Origin: Cellulomonas sp. KRMCY2
Lineage (GTDB): Bacteria; Actinomycetota; Actinomycetes; Actinomycetales; Cellulomonadaceae
Reading direction: 5' to 3'
Assembly: GCF_000526515.1 (NCBI RefSeq)
Contig: NZ_JAGF01000001.1
Span: 2,976,001-3,040,000 of the forward strand
DNA length: 64,000 nt
Shown here: piece after piece, positions 38,496-46,118 of the stretch
Numbering within the stretch: the stretch's first letter is position 1
Layout of the letters: each line of letters starts with the position of its first letter
The notes under the pieces: model-generated
Seen by the model: the letters and a program-made list of their open reading frames with translations, nothing else
What the model was told of the DNA's origin: nothing
Databases searched by the model: none
Made by a program: the position numbers and the translations under genes

Positions 38496-38525
38496 TGTGC
38501 CCGCTCGCGCGACCGAGCGGGCACA
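38496..38525 (-). terminator. adhE terminator
   Basis: Perfect 12-base arms TGTGCCCGCTCG and CGAGCGGGCACA around a six-base loop, beginning ten bases past the adhE stop on the minus strand. No T-run follows. Confidence 0.75.
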
Positions 38526-38534
38526 CCCGGTGCG

Positions 38535-41273
38535 TCAGGACGCGGAGTCAGTCTCCTGGGCGGACTGCTCCGCCACACCTGCCGCCGTGCGCCGGTAGCG
38601 CACGTCCTCCAGCGACGTCCCGTAGTACGCCGCGGTCATGAGGTCCTTCATGTCGTCGAGCATCGGCATCCGGGGGTTGGCCGGCGCGCACTGGTCCTCG
38701 TACGAACGCATCGCGAGGTCGTCGAGCTTGCCGATGAAGGCCTGCTCGGAGACACCCTGGGCTGCGAACGACTGCGGGATCCCGACGGCGTCCCGCAGCT
38801 TCTCGACGGCGAGGGCGTAGGACTCCACGCCCTCCTCGGGCGTCGAGCACGGCAGGCCGAGCATCTTGGCGATCTCGGCGAAGCGCTCGGGAGCGACGTA
38901 GTGCTCGTACTTGGGCCAGCTGGTGAGCTTCGTCGGCACGGTGCCGTTGTAGCGGATCACGTGCGGCAGGAGCGTGGCGTTGGTCCGGCCGTGCACCAGG
39001 TGGAAGGCCGAGCCGATGGTGTGCGCCATCGCGTGCACGATCCCCAGGAACGCGTTGCCGAACGCCATGCCGGCGATCGTGCCCGCGTTGTGCATCTTCT
39101 CGCGGGCGTCGACGGCGGCCTCGCCGCCCTTCACCGACTCCTCCAGGTTCTGGAAGATCAGCCGGATGGCCTGGAGAGCCATCCCGTCGGTGAAGTCGTT
39201 GGCGTAGACCGAGACGTAGGCCTCGGTGGCGTGGGTCAGCGCGTCGAAGCCTGAGTCGGCTGCGAGCGAGGCGGGCATCTTGCCGGTCAGCGCCGGGTCG
39301 ATGATCGCGACGGTCGGGGTCAGGGCGTAGTCCGCGAGCGGGTACTTCACGCCGGTCTTCTGGTCCGTGATGACCGCGAACGGCGTGACCTCGGCACCGG
39401 TGCCCGAGGTGGTCGGGATGCAGACGAGCTGCGCCTTCTCACCGAGGACCGGGAACTTGAACGCCCGCTTGCGCACGTCGAAGAACTTCTCGCGCATGTC
39501 GGCGAAGACGATCTCCGGGTGCTCGTAGCGCAGCCACATCACCTTGGCGGCGTCCATCGGGGAGCCACCACCCAGGGCGATGATCGTGTCCGGGTTGAAC
39601 TCCCGCATGAGCTCCGCGCCACGGTCGACGGTGGCGATGGACGGCTCCGGCTCGACCGAGTCGATGATCTGCAGGGCGATCTTGTTGGGGCGGCGGGACA
39701 GCACGTCGAGGATCTTGTCGACGAAGCCCAGCTTGGTCATGGTCGCGTCGGTGACGATCGTGACCCGGTTGATCCCGGCCATGTCCTCGAGGTAGCGGAT
39801 CGCGTTCGGCTCGAAGTACGTCTTCGCCGGAACCTTGAACCACTGCAGGTTGTTGTTCCGCCGGCCGATCCGCTTGATGTTCACGAGGTTGACCGCCGAG
39901 ACGTTGTTCGAGACCGAGTTCGCACCGTACGAGCCGCAGCCCAGGGTCAGCGAGGGGATGAACGCGTTGTAGATGTTGCCGATGCCACCGAGGGAGGCCG
40001 GCGAGTTCCAGATCACCCGGATCGCCTTGACGCGACCGCCGAACTCCTCGACCAGCTCTGCGTCCTCGGAGTGGATCGCTGCGCTGTGCCCCATGCCGTC
40101 GAACTCGACCATCTGCTCGGCGAGCTTGATGCCGTGCTCGCGAGACTCGGCCCGCAGGACGGCGAGCACGGGTGCGAGCTTCTCGCGGGTCAGCGGCTCG
40201 GCCGGTCCGACCTTGGAGACCTCGGCGAGGATGATCGACGTGTCGGCGGGGACGGAGAAGCCCGCGTGCTCGGCGATCCACTGCGGGCTCTGCCCGACAA
40301 CCGAGGCGTTCAGCTTGGCACCGGCGCAGTTCGCGGACTCGGCCGTGACGCCGAAGATGAACTCCTCGAGCTGGGCCTTCTCGGTCGGGCTGCAGCGGTA
40401 GGCGTGCAGGCGGTCGAACTCGGCCATCGCCGCGTCGTAGATCTCGGTGTCGAGGATCACGGCCTGCTCGGACGCGCAGACCATGCCGTTGTCGAAGGCC
40501 TTCGAGAGCGTCACGTCGTTGACCGCGCGCTTGAGCTTCGCGGTCTTCTCGATGTAGGCCGGGACGTTCCCCGCACCGACGCCGAGGGCGGGCTTGCCGC
40601 AGGAGTACGCGGCCTTGACCATCGCGTTGCCGCCGGTCGCCAGGATCAGCGCGACGCCGGGGTGGTTCATCAGCTCGTTGGTCGCACCGATCGACGGCGC
40701 ACCGACCCACTGGATGCAGTGCTCGGGGGCGCCCGCTGCGATGGCTGCGTCGCGGACGATCTTCGCTGCGGCCACCGAGCTCTGCTGGGCCGAGGGGTGG
40801 AACGCGAAGATGATCGGGTTGCGGGTCTTGAGGGCGATCAAGGACTTGAAGATCGCTGTCGACGTCGGGTTGGTCACCGGCGTCACGCCACAGATCACGC
40901 CGACCGGCTCGGCGATCTCGATGATGCCGTGCAGGTCGTCCCGGGCGATGATGCCGACGGTCTTGAGGTCGCGCATCGAGTTCGTCACGTGCTCGCACGC
41001 GAAGATGTTCTTGACGGCCTTGTCCTCGAACACGCCGCGGTGGGTCTCGGCGACCGCGAGCTTGGCGAGCTGACCGTGCTGGTTCAGCGCCGCGACGGAC
41101 GCCTTCTTGACGATGTGGTCGACGTCCTCCTGGGTGAAGGACGCGTAGGCGGCCAGCGCCTTCGTCGCGCCGGCGACCAGTGCGTCGATCGCTGAGGACG
41201 GCGTTGCCGGGGTCACCCGCTCGGCGACGGTCGCGGTCTCGGGGGTCTTCGTACGGACGGTTCGTGCGCTCAC
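38535..41273 (-). CDS. adhE: Bifunctional acetaldehyde-CoA/alcohol dehydrogenase
   Basis: Makes ethanol from acetyl-CoA in two NADH-dependent steps, the main redox outlet in fermentation; forms spirosomes in other bacteria. The N-terminal aldehyde dehydrogenase half (about residues 1-450) has the active Cys in NGMVCASEQAVI; the C-terminal iron alcohol dehydrogenase half has GGGSPMDAAKVMWL, TTSGTGAEVTPFAVITD and metal-site HAMAHTIGSAFHLVHGR. GTG at 41273 has GGGAG upstream; 912 aa is close to the family norm plus a short N-terminal tail. Its presence argues for facultative anaerobic growth. A palindrome sits in its promoter region. Confidence 0.96.
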   Translation of the reverse strand: MSARTVRTKTPETATVAERVTPATPSSAIDALVAGATKALAAYASFTQEDVDHIVKKASVAALNQHGQLAKLAVAETHRGVFEDKAVKNIFACEHVTNSMRDLKTVGIIARDDLHGIIEIAEPVGVICGVTPVTNPTSTAIFKSLIALKTRNPIIFAFHPSAQQSSVAAAKIVRDAAIAAGAPEHCIQWVGAPSIGATNELMNHPGVALILATGGNAMVKAAYSCGKPALGVGAGNVPAYIEKTAKLKRAVNDVTLSKAFDNGMVCASEQAVILDTEIYDAAMAEFDRLHAYRCSPTEKAQLEEFIFGVTAESANCAGAKLNASVVGQSPQWIAEHAGFSVPADTSIILAEVSKVGPAEPLTREKLAPVLAVLRAESREHGIKLAEQMVEFDGMGHSAAIHSEDAELVEEFGGRVKAIRVIWNSPASLGGIGNIYNAFIPSLTLGCGSYGANSVSNNVSAVNLVNIKRIGRRNNNLQWFKVPAKTYFEPNAIRYLEDMAGINRVTIVTDATMTKLGFVDKILDVLSRRPNKIALQIIDSVEPEPSIATVDRGAELMREFNPDTIIALGGGSPMDAAKVMWLRYEHPEIVFADMREKFFDVRKRAFKFPVLGEKAQLVCIPTTSGTGAEVTPFAVITDQKTGVKYPLADYALTPTVAIIDPALTGKMPASLAADSGFDALTHATEAYVSVYANDFTDGMALQAIRLIFQNLEESVKGGEAAVDAREKMHNAGTIAGMAFGNAFLGIVHAMAHTIGSAFHLVHGRTNATLLPHVIRYNGTVPTKLTSWPKYEHYVAPERFAEIAKMLGLPCSTPEEGVESYALAVEKLRDAVGIPQSFAAQGVSEQAFIGKLDDLAMRSYEDQCAPANPRMPMLDDMKDLMTAAYYGTSLEDVRYRRTAAGVAEQSAQETDSAS

Positions 41274-41319
41274 GGGGATCTCCCGGTCATGGTCGGTGAT
41301 GGAGGGGATCGCCCTTGAC

Positions 41320-41339
41320 CCACCTACGACGGTAGGTGG
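41320..41339. promoter_or_regulatory. Palindrome in the adhE promoter region
   Basis: Perfect CCACCTAC-GACG-GTAGGTGG, 47-66 bases upstream of the adhE start. On the minus strand it contains TACCGT, a possible -10, so a bound regulator would block transcription. It does not resemble a Rex site. Confidence 0.5.
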
Positions 41340-41435
41340 CTGACGTGTCCGGATCGCGTGCCAAAGGTCCTTGGGTGGCGGTGCCACGAATCGCGGTGGC
41401 TGTGCTCCCGGCTGGGCTCTGGACACCGTCGGGGG

Positions 41436-41462
41436 CTGGCACTCTCGGTAGCAGAGTGCTAA
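41436..41462 (+). promoter_or_regulatory. CIRCE operator (HrcA site) upstream of hsp20
   Basis: CTGGCACTC, nine bases, GAGTGCTAA matches CIRCE (TTAGCACTC-N9-GAGTGCTAA) in 16 of 18 arm positions, with the right half perfect. It lies 97 bases before the hsp20 start, so HrcA repression is predicted. The gene hrcA is not in the window. Confidence 0.85.
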
Positions 41463-41558
41463 GAAAGGAGTGTAGCCGCCTGGTGCGGAGGCAGTCCCTC
41501 CGCCCGGGCTGACGCCGTGCCCCGGAGGGTCCGGGGCACCTTGTGGGAGGTGATCTGC

Positions 41559-42038
41559 GTGGCTACCCGTTACGACCCGTTCGCCGACACCGCGCGCTGG
41601 ATGGACGAGATCCTCGGGTCCGTCCGGCAGGCAGCGACACCGGCTCTGCCCGGGATGCCGATGGACCTGTACCGGTCCGGCGACCACTACGTGCTGCACA
41701 TCGACCTGCCGGGCGCGGACCCGGGCAGCGTCGACGTCAACGTGGAGGACCGCACCCTGACGATCAGGGCGGAGCGGACGGCACACACCGACGCGGACGT
41801 CCAGTGGCTGGCGCGCGAGCGGCCGTCCGGCACCTACGTCCGGCAGCTGACGCTGGGCCGAGGCCTCGCTCTCGACGTGATCGAGGCCAGCTACGCCGAT
41901 GGCGTCCTGACCTTGACGATCCCGGTCGCCGAGGAGGCCAAGCCGCGGCGGATCGAGATCCAGCACGCGCCGTCCCGGACCGTGATCGGCTCGGCCGGCA
42001 CGCCGGCACCGGCGCTGGGTGAGCAGCCGACGACCTGA
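41559..42038 (+). CDS. Hsp20-family small heat shock protein
   Basis: ATP-independent holdase chaperone. The alpha-crystallin domain spans about residues 33-130 (MPMDLYRSGDHYVLHIDLPG, GVLTLTIPVAEEAKPRRIEI), with a short N-terminal arm and a Thr/Pro-rich tail. GTG at 41559 has GGGAGGTGA a few bases upstream. At 159 aa it is typical. The CIRCE element upstream predicts control by HrcA together with GroEL. Confidence 0.9.
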   Translation: MATRYDPFADTARWMDEILGSVRQAATPALPGMPMDLYRSGDHYVLHIDLPGADPGSVDVNVEDRTLTIRAERTAHTDADVQWLARERPSGTYVRQLTLGRGLALDVIEASYADGVLTLTIPVAEEAKPRRIEIQHAPSRTVIGSAGTPAPALGEQPTT

Positions 42039-42059
42039 CCAGGCCGTCGCGACCGGAGG

Positions 42060-43313
42060 TCAGGCTGAAGGGTCGAGGCAGGCGGCGATCCGCCGTCCGG
42101 CCTCGACCACCAGCGGGCGGGGCATCGCGAGGTTGAACCGGACGAAGCCCCGCCCGGCCCGACCGCAGGCCGCGCCGTCGGTCAGCGCCACCCCGGTGCG
42201 TTCGCCGATCCATCGCGCGAGGTGGTCGTGCGGCGCGTCGGGCGACGCCGCCAGTGCCGCCCGCAGGTCGAGCCAGGCCAGGTAGGTGCCCTCCGGCGGG
42301 ACGTGACCGATCTGTGGTGCCCGCTCGGCCAGGACGTCGGCCAGCGCGGCACGGTTGCCGTCGAGGTGCTCGACGAGCGCGCCGAGCCAGGGCCGGCCGT
42401 CGCGGTACGCCGCTGTGTTGGCGACCACGCCGAGCGTCGAGGCGCCATGCGTCGCGAGCATGTCGAACGACGCCCATCTCGCCTCGTCCGCGTCGTTGCT
42501 CAGCAGGATCTGCGCGCACTTGAGCCCGGGGATGTTCCACGCCTTCGACGCTGAGGTCGCGGTCACGGTGTGGGCGGCGGCAGCTGGTGAGATCGAGGCG
42601 TAGGGGATGTGCCGCGCGCCCGGGTAGACCAGCGGCGCGTGGATCTCGTCGGAGAAGACCCGCGCACCGTGCCGGTCGACGACCTCGGCCAGCGCGGTGA
42701 GCTCGCTGCGCGGGTAGACCCGACCGGTCGGGTTGTGCGGGTTCGTGAGGAGGACGAGGTGCCCGCCGGCACGGATCGCATCGGCCAGGGCGTCCAGGTC
42801 GAGAGTCGTCCGCCGGCCGTCCGGTACCAGCGGCACCTCGATGACCTCGCGGCCCCACTCCTGCGGAGCGGTGACGAACGGCATGTAGGCCGGTGTGGGC
42901 ACGATCACGGGCGAACCCGGTCGGGAGAAGTGCTCGATCGTGATGCGCAACGCCTCGAGCACGTCGGCGACCGGCTTGACCCACCGTGGTGGCACGTCCC
43001 ACCCGTACCGCTCGCTGTGCCATCGCGCGCAGGCGTCGGCCAGCTCGGCGCGCAGGGCCGGGGGGAGGTAGCCGAACGCGCCGGCCTCGGTCGCGGCGTG
43101 CAGCGCAGCGGTGACGGCCGGCGCCGTGCCGAAGTCCGACTCGGCCACCCACGCGGCGATCTCGGTCGGGAAGGCCGTCCACTTCAGGCTGCCCCGCCGA
43201 CGCAGCGCACCGGCGTCGAGCCGGTCGAGGTGATCGAGCAGCGCGAGCGGGTCGAGCGGCGCCCGTCGGTCGAACCCGTCCGGTACCTGGTCCAGCTCGG
43301 CGGATCGACTCAT
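42060..43313 (-). CDS. MalY/PatB-type PLP aminotransferase (C-S lyase)
   Basis: Fold-type I PLP enzyme of the MalY/PatB group, usually cystathionine beta-lyases. Landmarks are the family opening GSLKWTAFPTEIAAWVAESDF, the PNP-like TNPHNPTGRVY, DEIHAPLVYPG, and the PLP lysine in SASKAWNIPGLKCA; the terminal Arg motif is GRGFVRFNLAMP. Length 417 aa is normal. It converges with hsp20, only 21 bases apart. Substrate (cystathionine, cysteine or another beta-elimination substrate) is inferred. Confidence 0.87.
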   Translation of the reverse strand: MSRSAELDQVPDGFDRRAPLDPLALLDHLDRLDAGALRRRGSLKWTAFPTEIAAWVAESDFGTAPAVTAALHAATEAGAFGYLPPALRAELADACARWHSERYGWDVPPRWVKPVADVLEALRITIEHFSRPGSPVIVPTPAYMPFVTAPQEWGREVIEVPLVPDGRRTTLDLDALADAIRAGGHLVLLTNPHNPTGRVYPRSELTALAEVVDRHGARVFSDEIHAPLVYPGARHIPYASISPAAAAHTVTATSASKAWNIPGLKCAQILLSNDADEARWASFDMLATHGASTLGVVANTAAYRDGRPWLGALVEHLDGNRAALADVLAERAPQIGHVPPEGTYLAWLDLRAALAASPDAPHDHLARWIGERTGVALTDGAACGRAGRGFVRFNLAMPRPLVVEAGRRIAACLDPSA

Positions 43314-43433
43314 CCCCGCAACCTAGCCCGGCGGACGTGGTGTGCTCGAACCTCTCCGATGGGTCGAGGGCACCACAATCGACCCCGAATCACGCGCGAA
43401 CGGGTGAAAAACCCGGGAAACGCCGTCCTGGCT

Positions 43434-43462
43434 TTGCGTGGATGTCCGGATTGTGTGACCCT
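43434..43462 (+). promoter_or_regulatory. Candidate promoter of the riboswitch-bldC transcript
   Basis: TTGCGT (43434-43439), 17 bases, GACCCT (43457-43462). The expected start of transcription falls at the 5' edge of the riboswitch. Confidence 0.4.
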
Positions 43463-43464
43463 GT

Positions 43465-43545
43465 CCGTGTCAGCGACAAGGGCAAACCCACCGCGAGGTG
43501 GGGACGCAGAGCCAACGGGACCCCATGGGTCGGCCGGGCACACCG
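43465..43545 (+). ncRNA. Cyclic-di-GMP-I (GEMM) riboswitch upstream of bldC
   Basis: Matches the GEMM-I aptamer. The conserved GGGCAAACC is at 43480-43488; P2 is CCCACC/GGTGGG (43487-43492 and 43497-43502) capped by a GCGA tetraloop; then GGGACGCAGAGCC (43501-43513), one change from the consensus GGGACGCAAAGCC. P3 forms as GCC/GGC (43511-43513 with 43537-43539), CGG/CCG and GACCC/GGGTC. P1 pairs GTGT (43467-43470) with ACAC (43540-43543). The bldC Shine-Dalgarno AGGAG begins at 43552, seven bases past P1, so control of translation is the simplest model. The sign of the response cannot be read. Confidence 0.85.
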
Positions 43546-43564
43546 AACGACAGGAGCGCACATC

Positions 43565-43795
43565 ATGTCCTCACAGACCGCGCAGTCCGCAAACCGCACC
43601 GCCGCCCCCGGCGCTCTTCTCACTCCTTCCGAGGTCGCGAGCATGTTCCGCGTCGACCCGAAGACCGTGACGCGGTGGGCCAAGGCCGGCAAGCTCTCGG
43701 CCATCCGGACGCTCGGTGGCCACCGCCGCTACAGCGAGGCCGAGGTCCGCGGCCTGCTGACCGGCGTCCCGCAGCCCCGGGCCAGCGAGGACTGA
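43565..43795 (+). CDS. bldC: BldC-type MerR-like developmental regulator
   Basis: A 76-residue DNA-binding protein nearly identical in pattern to Streptomyces BldC, which binds head-to-tail on direct repeats and times development. The HTH (LLTPSEVASMFRVDPKTVTR, WAKAGKLSAIRTLGGHRRY) covers residues 17-60. No effector domain is present. AGGAG lies eight bases before ATG 43565. It is monocistronic, with a strong terminator after it and a c-di-GMP riboswitch before it. In a non-sporulating relative the role is unknown. Confidence 0.93.
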   Translation: MSSQTAQSANRTAAPGALLTPSEVASMFRVDPKTVTRWAKAGKLSAIRTLGGHRRYSEAEVRGLLTGVPQPRASED

Positions 43796-43801
43796 CAGGC
43801 T

Positions 43802-43843
43802 TGACGAGGGCCCCACCCGACTCGACGGGTGGGGCCCTCGTCA
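43802..43843 (+). terminator. Strong terminator after bldC
   Basis: A perfect 18-base stem (43802-43819 with 43826-43843) rich in GGGCCCCACCCG, with six-base loop ACTCGA, starting six bases past the bldC stop. No T-run. Confidence 0.85.
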
Positions 43844-43963
43844 TGTCCGCGCAACCGCTACGTTCGGGATGCGTCCGACGACGGAGCCGCTGCGCGCTCG
43901 CGCAGGTGCGTCGGCGCACGGACTCGCACAGGTACGCCGGCGCACGGAAGGGACGCACATCTG

Positions 43964-45088
43964 ATGCCTCGTTGCCCATCGTGTGGCGCGCATGCCGAGC
44001 CGGACGCCCGCTCCTGCGCGTCGTGCGGGTCCCGTCTGCCCGAACCGTCGGAGCCGCGCGTGGCTCCGCCTTCGCCGCTGCCGCCGGGAGCCACGCCCCG
44101 CAGCCGGGGACTGCGTCCCGCGATCGTCGTCCCGGTGCTCGTGCTCGGGGTCGCGGTGGTGGCCGCGATCGGGTTCTCGATCGCCACGGCGAACGTCCAG
44201 ACGGCCAAGCAGGACCGGTCCGACCCGTCGACCGGACCCGGGACGACGCAGGGGGCCGAGCAGCGCGGCCCCGGAGTGACGTTGCGGCCGGTCGCCGGGG
44301 ACGGGACGCAGGTCACGGGCGAGACACTCGCCCAGGCGGCGGCGGTGGTCCGACAGCGGCTGGGCGTCGCGGGCGTGACCGACGCGCAGGTCGTGGAGAC
44401 GAGCGACGGCACGATCGTCGTGAGTCTGCCGAAGGAGCCCGACCAGGCGACGATCGACATGGTGAGCAGACCGGTGCAGCTCGCCTTCCGGCCGGTGCTG
44501 GCACTGGGGTCCCCTGAGCCGGCCGAGCCAGGAGCCGAAACCGTCGAGGTGGAGCCGAAGGCGGGCCCGGACTCGCCCAGTGACGCCGCGTACTACGTCA
44601 CGGGAAGCGTCCTCGCGTCGTACGACGCGCTGGACTGCACGGACCCCGCGAACCGCCTGCCCGCCGGCGGTACGGACAGCGAGGCGCTCGTCTCCTGCGA
44701 CGGCGACGGCTCGGCGAAGTACGTCCTCGGTCCCGTGGAGATCCCTGGTTCGGCGATCGAGAGCGCGAGCGCGGGGCTGCGGGAGGGGCCGAACGGTGAC
44801 CAGACCAACCAGTGGGTGGTGACGCTCCAGCTCGGCCCAGCAGGCACGGACGCCTTCCGCGACGCAACGACCCGGCTGCAGGGACTCGTCCCACCGCAGA
44901 ACCAGATCGCGATGGTTCTTGACGGCGTGGTCGTCACCGCGCCGTCGGTCGGCACCGTCATCGCGGACGGACGGGTGGAGATGTCCGGGTCCTTCACGCG
45001 GGACAGCGCCGAGGCGCTCGCCGGCCAGATGGGCCTCGCCGCGCACGCCGTGACCTTCGAGGTGGATGACGTGACCGGCTCACGCTGA
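43964..45088 (+). CDS. Zinc-ribbon membrane protein with SecD P1-head-like domain
   Basis: N-terminal zinc ribbon (CPSCGAHAEPDARSCASCG, residues 4-22), one membrane segment (about residues 53-75), then an extracytoplasmic region like the SecD/SecDF P1 head (GETLAQAAAVVRQRLGVAGV; AIVLDG-like AMVLDGVVVTAPSV; VEMSGSFTRDSAEALAGQM). The 12-segment SecD/SecF membrane body is absent, so it is a stand-alone head-domain protein and not SecD itself. ATG at 43964 is required for the first Cys pair. Function unknown; possibly an accessory to export or folding. Confidence 0.8.
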   Translation: MPRCPSCGAHAEPDARSCASCGSRLPEPSEPRVAPPSPLPPGATPRSRGLRPAIVVPVLVLGVAVVAAIGFSIATANVQTAKQDRSDPSTGPGTTQGAEQRGPGVTLRPVAGDGTQVTGETLAQAAAVVRQRLGVAGVTDAQVVETSDGTIVVSLPKEPDQATIDMVSRPVQLAFRPVLALGSPEPAEPGAETVEVEPKAGPDSPSDAAYYVTGSVLASYDALDCTDPANRLPAGGTDSEALVSCDGDGSAKYVLGPVEIPGSAIESASAGLREGPNGDQTNQWVVTLQLGPAGTDAFRDATTRLQGLVPPQNQIAMVLDGVVVTAPSVGTVIADGRVEMSGSFTRDSAEALAGQMGLAAHAVTFEVDDVTGSR

Positions 45089-45189
45089 CGGGCCTTGACC
45101 GGCACGGCCGTCCGCCGCGCGCGACGAGACGGATCCCAGCCGTCAACCTGGGCCTGCCGATGAGGTTCCGGACGGGTCGGGGCAGCGAA

Positions 45190-45230
45190 CCCTGCGACAT
45201 CACGTCGATGTCGATGCCCTGCGACATCAC
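45190..45230. repeat. 14-bp direct repeat with internal inverted repeat next to tRNA-Arg
   Basis: CCCTGCGACATCAC occurs at 45190-45203 and 45217-45230; between them CGACATC-ACGTC-GATGTCG forms a perfect 7-base inverted repeat. The block abuts the 3' end of tRNA-Arg. It might be a scar of an integrated element; no integrase or transposase is nearby. Confidence 0.6.
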
Positions 45231-45231
45231 A

Positions 45232-45307
45232 TGGTGCCCGCGACAGGATTCGAACCTGCGGCCTTCCGCTCCGGAGGCGGACGCTCTATCCCCTGAGCTA
45301 CGCGGGC
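45232..45307 (-). tRNA. tRNA-Arg (anticodon CCG)
   Basis: A 76-base cloverleaf on the minus strand with an encoded CCA end. Acceptor stem GCCCGCG/CGCGGGC, D stem GCUC/GAGC, anticodon stem UCCGC/GCGGA with loop CUCCGGA giving anticodon CCG, and T arm GCAGG-UUCGAAU-CCUGU. It decodes CGG, a frequent Arg codon in this GC-rich genome. Confidence 0.97.
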
Positions 45308-45344
45308 GGGGTGCTGCAGAAGATTACCAGTCCTGGGCCACGCC

Positions 45345-46001
45345 TCAGATGACGTCCCCGATGAGATCGGTCAGGTAGCGGTCGATCTCCTCGACGGCCG
45401 CCTTGGCGTCGCCGGCGGCGACGGCCTCGACCAGGGCGTGGTGCGAGTCGTCGTCGTGCACCGGGTGCTCGAAGTTGAACCGGATGTTCTCGCTGATCGC
45501 ATCCTGCAGGTTCTCGTACAGGGCCAGGAGCACCGGGTTGTGCGCCGCCTGGGCGATCGTGCGGTGGAGCACGAGGTCGGCCTCGACCATGCGGTCGAGC
45601 TCGCCGCTGGCGTACGCAGCGGAGCGGGTGTCGCGCAGGGCCCGGAGCTCGGCGATCTGCTCGTCGGTGCGGCGCATCGCCGCGAGCCGGGCGGCCTCGA
45701 CCTCGAGGCTGCGGCGCACCTCCAGGACGTCGCGCTGGTGGGCGCCGGCGAGCTGGCGGCCCATTGCGTTGCCCAGCTCCGAGTCGGAGATCACGTAGGT
45801 GCCTGATCCCTGCCGCCGCTCGAGCATCCCGGCATGGACGAGGGACTGGACCGCCTCACGCACGGTGTTGCGCCCGACCCCGATGAGCTCGGTCAACGAC
45901 GGCTCGGCCGGGATGCGGGTACCCACCGCCCACGCGCCGGACGTGATCTGCTGGCGCAGACGTCCGACGGCGAGGTCGATCAGGTTCGTGCGGCGAGTCA
46001 T
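45345..46001 (-). CDS. FadR/GntR-family transcriptional regulator (FCD domain)
   Basis: N-terminal GntR winged helix (GTRIPAEPSLTELIGVGRNT, VREAVQSLVHAGMLERRQGS) and a C-terminal all-helical FCD ligand domain (about residues 80-210) with the metal-site pattern DLVLHRTIAQAAHN and DDDSHHALVEAVAAGD. At 218 aa it is typical of the FadR subfamily, whose ligands are mostly small organic acids. It is divergent from argS and has no obvious metabolic partner here. Confidence 0.88.
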   Translation of the reverse strand: MTRRTNLIDLAVGRLRQQITSGAWAVGTRIPAEPSLTELIGVGRNTVREAVQSLVHAGMLERRQGSGTYVISDSELGNAMGRQLAGAHQRDVLEVRRSLEVEAARLAAMRRTDEQIAELRALRDTRSAAYASGELDRMVEADLVLHRTIAQAAHNPVLLALYENLQDAISENIRFNFEHPVHDDDSHHALVEAVAAGDAKAAVEEIDRYLTDLIGDVI

Positions 46002-46118
46002 CCCATCTCCGGGGTGTAGGCGTGAGACGCAGTCAACACCGCCGGGGACCCTCGGCGCATCTCCCCAGGTCCGAGTTCACCCGATTCAGTCGCATCTCGT
46101 GCTCGGTAGGCTTGCGCG

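Noticed and set aside
44994-45230. Minus-strand frame starting MMSQGIDIDVMSQGS after tRNA-Arg
   Set aside because: Its start lies in the direct repeats, it lacks a ribosome site and it runs antisense into the SecD-like gene end. No domain is recognisable.
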